Positions 37,796 to 41,992 of a DNA stretch of 41,992 nt are shown piece after piece. This stretch comes from Parafrankia discariae (lineage in GTDB: Bacteria; Actinomycetota; Actinomycetes; Frankiales; Frankiaceae): assembly GCF_000373365.1 (NCBI RefSeq), contig NZ_KB891219.1:1-41992 (forward strand), read 5' to 3'. Made by a program: the position numbers and the translations under genes. Each line of letters opens with the position of its first letter. Position 1 is the stretch's first letter. The notes below the pieces were generated by a model. It ran no database searches and was not told the origin of the DNA. It was given only the letters and a program-made list of their open reading frames with translations.

Positions 37796-38875
37796 GTGAC
37801 GACGGCCGTCCCGCGGGAATCCGACACGACGCGGGCTCGGCACGTGGTGACCGACCCGGACGACCTGCGGATCATCCGTGCGCTGCAGCTCGCGCCCCGA
37901 GCGCCCTTCGCGCGGATCGCGGCCGTGCTGTGCCTGCCCGAACGGACGGTCGCCCGGCGCTACGGCGCGTTGCGCCGCGACGGGATCCTGCGGATCTTCG
38001 GCATTCTGAACCCGGCCACGACGGGCGAGCATCCGTGGAGCGTCCGGGTGCACTGCCGTCCTGACAGCGCCGAGGCGCTGGCCGCGGCGCTGGCGCGGCG
38101 CGACGACATCGCATGGGTGGTCCTGTCCGCGGGCGGATCCGAGGTGACCTTCGCGATCCGGTCGCTGTCGGCCGAGCAGCGCGACACCCTGCTCACCCGC
38201 CGGCTGCCCCGCGCGGCCCATGTCCTGAGCGTCGAGGCCTCCGTCCTGCTGCACTACTTCGTCGGCCAGCGCTCCGATGACTGGGGAGCGCTGGCCGGGT
38301 ATCTGGGCACCGACGAGACGGCCGCGCTGCGCGTTGCCGCCGTCCCGTCGGCCGCCGCCCCCGCGCCGCGGCCTGTGCCGCTGGAGCCGGCTGACGAGGC
38401 GATCGCCGCCGTGCTGGCCCGCGACGGCCGTGCGAGCTACGCGGAGCTGGCCGCCGCGGCGGGGATGAGCGAGGGCCGGGTCACCCGCCGGCTCGGTGCG
38501 CTGCTGCAGAGCGGCACGATGCACCTCGACATGGACCTGGCCATGACCAGACTCGGCTACAACGCGAAGGCCCACCTCTACATGGGAGTCAGCCCGGCCC
38601 GGCTGCACGAGACCGGCCAGGCGCTCGCCGACCTGCCGGAGGTCGCGTTCGCCGCGGCCCGGTCCGGCCGGCACAACCTGGTGGCCTCCGTCGTCTGCCG
38701 CGACCTGGCCGATCTCTACGCCTTCACCACCCGCCGCGTCGGCCAGCTCGACGGCATCCAGACCCTGGAGATCTCACCGGTCTTCCGTACGGTCAAGCAG
38801 TCCGGAGCCTGGACCGACGACGGCCGTCTGGTCGAACCGCCCCTCGTCCACCGCCCGCGCCGCCAGCCGGCCTGA
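37796..38875 (+). CDS. Two-domain Lrp/AsnC-family transcriptional regulator (359 aa)
   Basis: GTG at 37796 starts about 25 residues before the first winged HTH: DDLRIIRALQLAPRAPFARI, AAVLCLPERTVARRYGALRR. An effector-binding (RAM-like) domain follows: WSVRVHCRPDSAEALAAALA. A second HTH (ADEAIAAVLARDGRASYAEL, AAAAGMSEGRVTRRLGALLQ) and a second RAM-like part (AKAHLYMGVSPARLHETGQA) complete it. Normal Lrp proteins have one such unit, so this is a fused double. It is divergent from the exporter, its probable target. Confidence 0.88.
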   Translation: MTTAVPRESDTTRARHVVTDPDDLRIIRALQLAPRAPFARIAAVLCLPERTVARRYGALRRDGILRIFGILNPATTGEHPWSVRVHCRPDSAEALAAALARRDDIAWVVLSAGGSEVTFAIRSLSAEQRDTLLTRRLPRAAHVLSVEASVLLHYFVGQRSDDWGALAGYLGTDETAALRVAAVPSAAAPAPRPVPLEPADEAIAAVLARDGRASYAELAAAAGMSEGRVTRRLGALLQSGTMHLDMDLAMTRLGYNAKAHLYMGVSPARLHETGQALADLPEVAFAAARSGRHNLVASVVCRDLADLYAFTTRRVGQLDGIQTLEISPVFRTVKQSGAWTDDGRLVEPPLVHRPRRQPA

Positions 38876-39317
38876 TCGGCAGGTGCGCCCGCGTCGTCCC
38901 CGGCCGGCGCTGGTGATGATTGGGCTCCGGAGCACAGCTGTGTCCTCGATCCCGAAAAATCTGTCGCCGCCACGGTAGACATTGGCTGCCGTCCTGGGTA
39001 GAGTTCATCTCGTAGCCAAGAGAGTCCATGGTCGCGGCAGACATGAACTGTCGCGAGCGGGGCGGCGGCCAGGCGGGTCGCCGAGCATCACCGTAAGGAG
39101 TCCGGCAAGTACCCGGTAGTCGGTCTGTATGGAGAGGGGGCAGGCGCCGTCAGGCTCGGCCGAGCGATGATCCAGCTCGTTCGGTCACCGTAGGCCCCGG
39201 ATTGGAAGGTGGTCCCCGGTCACGCACACCCGATCCCTGCATCGCCACCCTCTCAGGTGGGCATGCGGTTTCCAGAGTCCGGCGCGTTCTGGCCGGTAAA
39301 TGGTTTTGAACCCCCCT
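38876..39317. other. Intergenic stretch without a supportable gene
   Basis: About 440 bases follow the Lrp gene. Short frames occur on both strands but lack ribosome sites and protein-like sequence. A few AT-richer spots (ATCCCGAAAAATCTGTCG near 38949-38966) might mark promoter DNA. No repeat or RNA gene was recognised. Confidence 0.5.
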
Positions 39318-39349
39318 GGGGCCTTGGTGCCGTACGGCACCAAGGCCCC
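39318..39349. promoter_or_regulatory. 32-bp perfect palindrome upstream of the MerR-type gene
   Basis: GGGGCCTTGGTGCCGT (39318-39333) is followed with no spacer by its exact reverse complement. The centre is CGTACG. It ends 22 bases before the MerR ATG. It could be an operator, a bidirectional terminator or a recombination end. Confidence 0.75.
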
Positions 39350-39371
39350 TAGACGTGTCCCGAGAGGCGCG

Positions 39372-39722
39372 ATGACCCCTGGAAGCACACGCAAAACGGC
39401 CGACAGTCTCGACGACGACGACTACCCCGCCTACACCATGGGCCGCGCCGCCGAGATGCTCGGCACCACGCCCGCTTTCCTGCGGACCCTCGGCGAAGCC
39501 CGCCTGATCACGCCGCTGCGCTCAGAGGGCGGCCACCGCCGCTACTCCCGTTACCAGCTGCGGATCGCCGCCCGCGTCCGTGAACTCGTCGACCAGGGCA
39601 CCGCGATCGACGCCGCCTGCCGCATCGTCATCCTCGAAGATCAACTTGCTGAGGCTCAGCGGCTCAATCAGCAGCTACGCCAACCGGCGACAGGCTCGCC
39701 GCCGCCCGCTGAAACCTCATGA
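39372..39722 (+). CDS. MerR-family transcriptional regulator (116 aa)
   Basis: ATG follows GAGAGG by 4 bases. YTMGRAAEMLGTTPAFLRTL, GEARLITPLRSEGGHRRYSR (about 21-60) is the MerR winged helix, with the GGHRRYS wing. A coiled-coil dimer helix follows (ACRIVILEDQLAEAQRLNQQ). No effector domain is present, so it resembles the short single-domain MerR proteins common in actinobacteria. The palindrome just upstream may be its own operator. Confidence 0.85.
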   Translation: MTPGSTRKTADSLDDDDYPAYTMGRAAEMLGTTPAFLRTLGEARLITPLRSEGGHRRYSRYQLRIAARVRELVDQGTAIDAACRIVILEDQLAEAQRLNQQLRQPATGSPPPAETS

Positions 39723-39820
39723 CGGCGGACTGGCAGGAAGGCGAGTGGGACGCGGTGCGGTAGCGGGAGTGGTTCGGCCCCGGCGGCCCGCCTTGGACCG
39801 GGCGGCTTTCGAGGCGTGTC

Positions 39821-39836
39821 GAGCTCCCGGGAGCTC
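39821..39836. repeat. 16-bp perfect palindrome after the MerR gene
   Basis: GAGCTCCCGGGAGCTC lies between convergent genes, 100 bases after the MerR stop and 10 bases before the leftward exporter stop. It is a plausible shared terminator hairpin core, although it has no loop or T-tract. Confidence 0.4.
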
Positions 39837-39845
39837 ACCGAGAGG

Positions 39846-41105
39846 TCAGGGGCCGGCCGGGGCCGCGTGGGGCTGGGGCGTTCCCGCGGAGGACCAGCGC
39901 AGGGCCGGGGTGGTGGCCGCCACCACGGCGACGGCGCCGAGGCACAGCAGGCCGCCGCTGATCAGGCTGGCCGTACCGGTCGTGGCGGCCGCGACGACGC
40001 CGCCGCGCAGGTTGCCGAGGTGCGGGCCGGCCTGCCCGACGATGGTCTCGGCGGCGCTGATGCGGCCCAGTAGTTCACCGGGGGTGTGCAGCTGGACGAT
40101 CGTGCTGCGGGAGACCACCGAGACGGTGTCGGCGCCGCCGGCCAGGACCAGGAAGGCCAGCCCGACCCAGGGATCGTGGGCCAGGGCGAACAGGGTGAGC
40201 GCCGCGCCCCAGGTGGCGGAACCGCAGATCATGACCAGGCCGGGGCGGGGGAGTCGGATGAAGGCCCCGGAGAGCAGGGACGCGACGAGGCCGCCGACGG
40301 CCATCGCGGTGAGGAACAGGCCGAGAGTGCGCGGGTCGTTCCCGAACCGCTCGGCGTTGATCAGCGGGAACAGGCTGACGGGCATCGACAGTGCGGTGGT
40401 GGCCAGGTCGGTGAGCAGGGCGCCGCGGATGACGGGGGTGCGGACCAGGAAGGAAAGACCTTCCAGCACTCCGCGCGGGCCGGGTGCGGCGGGCGCGTCC
40501 CCGGGGCTCATCGGGGGCAGGCCGAACGCGCCGAAAATGACGGCGGCGAAGGTGAGCGCGTCGAGCAGATAGCACCCGCCGACGCCCAGCCAGCCCACGA
40601 TCAGCCCGCCCAGGGCGGGGCCGGCGAGCATGGAACCCTGGACGGCCAGCCCGCGCAGGGCCAGGCCGGCGGCCAGCTGCGACCGGGGCAGCAGGTACGG
40701 GATGAAGGTGCGCGACGCCGGGCCGCTGCCGGCGGTGAAGCACGACTGCGCCGCGACCAGTCCCAGCACGCCGACGGTCGGAAGATGCCCGAGAAAGCTT
40801 TGCAGGGCGAGCAGGAGCGAGCAGGCCGCCTGCCCACCGGTGGTGATCAGGTAGAACGTCCGCCGGTCCACGCGATCGACCATCGATCCGGCGAGGAGCC
40901 CGAGCGTGACAAGCGGGACCGCCTGGGCCAGACCGACGGCCCCGGTCCACACGGTGCTCTGAGTCGTCTGCCAGACCTGGAACATCACGGCGACGAGCGC
41001 CATCTGACCGCCGATGCCGGAAAGGGTCTGCCCGATCCACAACCGCCGGAAGGCGGGGGACGAACGCAGGGGAGCGACGTCGAGCAGGGCGTGCCTCAGC
41101 CCCAC
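39846..41105 (-). CDS. MFS exporter, enterobactin-exporter-like (MFS_3) (419 aa)
   Basis: The GTG at 41105 is chosen because GAGGA lies about 6 bases before it and the first helix (FRRLWIGQTLSGIGGQMALV) starts soon after. The longer upstream frame is arginine-rich and shadow-like. Twelve segments are expected. Motif GSMVDRVDRRTFYL lies in loop 2-3. The HTPGELLGRISAAETIVGQA segment is typical of MFS_3 exporters. Substrate unknown. Opposite in direction to the MerR gene and ending 124 bases from it. Confidence 0.85.
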   Translation of the reverse strand: MGLRHALLDVAPLRSSPAFRRLWIGQTLSGIGGQMALVAVMFQVWQTTQSTVWTGAVGLAQAVPLVTLGLLAGSMVDRVDRRTFYLITTGGQAACSLLLALQSFLGHLPTVGVLGLVAAQSCFTAGSGPASRTFIPYLLPRSQLAAGLALRGLAVQGSMLAGPALGGLIVGWLGVGGCYLLDALTFAAVIFGAFGLPPMSPGDAPAAPGPRGVLEGLSFLVRTPVIRGALLTDLATTALSMPVSLFPLINAERFGNDPRTLGLFLTAMAVGGLVASLLSGAFIRLPRPGLVMICGSATWGAALTLFALAHDPWVGLAFLVLAGGADTVSVVSRSTIVQLHTPGELLGRISAAETIVGQAGPHLGNLRGGVVAAATTGTASLISGGLLCLGAVAVVAATTPALRWSSAGTPQPHAAPAGP

Positions 41106-41406
41106 GCGGAATCCTCGGCCGGCCTGGCGGCGATCCGGTCGTGGGAACGTCCCCTTTTCCGGGCCTGCTCGACGGCCGCGACGACCTGGGTGCGTGGGCA
41201 GGGCATCTCGGCCTCGATCTCGGCTTGGGTGGCGTGGGCGACCCGCCACCGACTCGGTGGACGTCCAGGCCACGGAGGCCGACGGCGAACGGACCCCGCG
41301 CCGGTGTGAGCTCTGGTCAAAGGATTCCGGCGATCACGGCCGTGACGTTGACGTCCTCGCTTCGATCCTGCCCCGTCCGAACGCATTCCGGGGATCGGGT
41401 GGCATT
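41106..41406. other. Gap between exporter and WD40 gene; possible gene remnant
   Basis: On the minus strand, AHATQAEIEAEMPCPRTQVV, AAVEQARKRGRSHDRIAARP ends just inside the exporter start. It could be the tail of a lost regulator or simply a shadow frame. Nothing else protein-like is present. Confidence 0.35.
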
Positions 41407-41992
41407 TTACTGGTTTTCTGATCCTGACAGCGCCCATAGCTGTATCTTATTGTCTTTGCTGCCGGTGGCCAGAGTGCGGTCGTCGGGAGAAAATGCTATC
41501 GACCATATCCAGTCGGTATGGCCGGTCAGGGGTGGGGTGAGCCGTCGGGGATTGGACCGGTCGGTCAGATCCCACAGCAGCGCCGTGTTGTCGTAGCTGC
41601 CGCTGGCCAGAATGCGGCCGTTGGTGGAGAAGGCAAGAGGCCCTACTGTATTTTTGTGGCCAACCAGGGGTGGGTCGAGTAGCTGAGGTTTTTCTCGGTC
41701 GGTAACGTCCCACAGCCGGATTCTGGTATCCCTGGCGCTGGTGGCCAGCGTACGGCCATCAGGGGAGAACACCGCCGAGTTCGCCCCGCCAGTGTGGCCG
41801 GAGAGAGGTTGGCCGAGAGGGCGGGGCTTTGATCGGTCGGACAGGTTCCACAATCTCACTGTGTTATCGAGGCTGCTGCTGGCCAGAGTTCGGCCGTCGG
41901 CGGAGAACGCCACCGAGTTCACCCAGTCGGTGTGGTGATCGGGGAGTGGGCCGAGTGGCTGGGGGTGGGTCCGGTCGGTGACGTCCCACAGG
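41407..41992 (-). CDS. WD40-repeat protein, C-terminal part (cut by window edge)
   Basis: Reading from the window edge, one partial and four complete WD repeats are seen. The units share the pattern GHT-x(5)-VAFSxDGRTLASxSxDNTVRLWDLSDR (for example LWNLSDRSKPRPLGQPL, LWDVTDREKPQLLDPPL). The beta-propeller end lies at LWALSGSENQ. In actinobacteria such proteins often carry an N-terminal kinase, caspase-like or NTPase domain, which would be outside the window. Repeats are highly alike, so recent duplication is likely. Confidence 0.9.
   Translation of the reverse strand, partial: LWDVTDRTHPQPLGPLPDHHTDWVNSVAFSADGRTLASSSLDNTVRLWNLSDRSKPRPLGQPLSGHTGGANSAVFSPDGRTLATSARDTRIRLWDVTDREKPQLLDPPLVGHKNTVGPLAFSTNGRILASGSYDNTALLWDLTDRSNPRRLTPPLTGHTDWIWSIAFSPDDRTLATGSKDNKIQLWALSGSENQ

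Noticed and set aside
35771-38674. Very long minus-strand open frame (about 967 codons)
   Set aside because: It overlaps the DHA2 exporter in another frame and runs antisense through the Lrp gene. Its product is arginine/proline/glycine-rich with no protein-like pattern, as is common in very GC-rich DNA.
39720-39764. Mini-ORF MTADWQEGEWDAVR after the MerR gene
   Set aside because: Only 14 codons, with open sequence continuing after the stop. Possibly the start of a lost gene, but too short to support.
41096-41437. Minus-strand frame overlapping the start of the MFS_3 exporter
   Set aside because: A few helical residues at the end look real, but the first half is shadow-like and no family or start is evident.

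Overview
The window is high-GC, densely packed DNA with GTG starts, short overlaps and GGAGG-type ribosome sites, as in an actinobacterium. The paralogous SepF, the WD40 protein and the DHA2/Lrp pair would suit Frankia or a relative, but I cannot fix the genus. About three quarters of the window (roughly 0.3-32.6 kb) is an integrated long-tailed (siphovirus) prophage. The rest is host DNA. The left end of the prophage, with any integrase, repressor and replication genes, is outside the window.

Layout. (1) 1-285: end of an IS256/mutator insertion sequence that has cut the 5' end off a small lipoprotein gene. (2) 0.58-3.2 kb: small phage genes, including a putative DNA-binding protein and a small HNH nuclease. 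(3) 3.4-10.9 kb: packaging and head module: zinc-finger HNH nuclease, small and large terminase, portal, MuF-like protein, scaffold, coat protein, head-tail connectors. (4) 10.9-16.9 kb: an unusual accessory block between head and tail genes. It holds six glycosyltransferase-type genes, a secreted protein divergent from an XRE regulator, and a 78-residue protein resembling the Acb2/Tad1 hairpin family of signal-sequestering anti-defence proteins. (5) 16.9-28.1 kb: tail module: tail completion protein, an SGNH-hydrolase/LamG tail protein, an alanine-rich repeat protein running into a split tail terminator, major tail protein, frameshifted assembly chaperones, tape measure, large minor tail protein. 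(6) 28.2-31.0 kb: lysis region with several small membrane proteins, an amidase endolysin, an embedded DNA methyltransferase and a probable holin. (7) 31.0-31.54 kb: a non-coding tandem array of hairpins followed by promoter-like boxes. (8) 31.5-32.5 kb: a three-gene leftward operon of unknown function.

The prophage ends at about 32.6 kb at a tRNA 3'-half, the expected scar of integration into a tRNA gene. A second copy of the same scar lies 1.9 kb further right. Between the two are a decayed gene and an intact toxin-antitoxin pair, so two elements seem to have accumulated at one tRNA. Beyond 34.6 kb are host genes: a SepF paralogue, a conserved hypothetical, a DHA2 efflux pump divergent from a double-domain Lrp/AsnC regulator, a MerR-type regulator behind a 32-bp perfect palindrome, an MFS exporter and a WD40-repeat protein cut by the window end.

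The most notable candidates are the glycosyltransferase/anti-defence block inside the structural operon, the hairpin-promoter array and the paired tRNA scars around the toxin-antitoxin module. All functions are inferred from reading the sequence; no database search was run.
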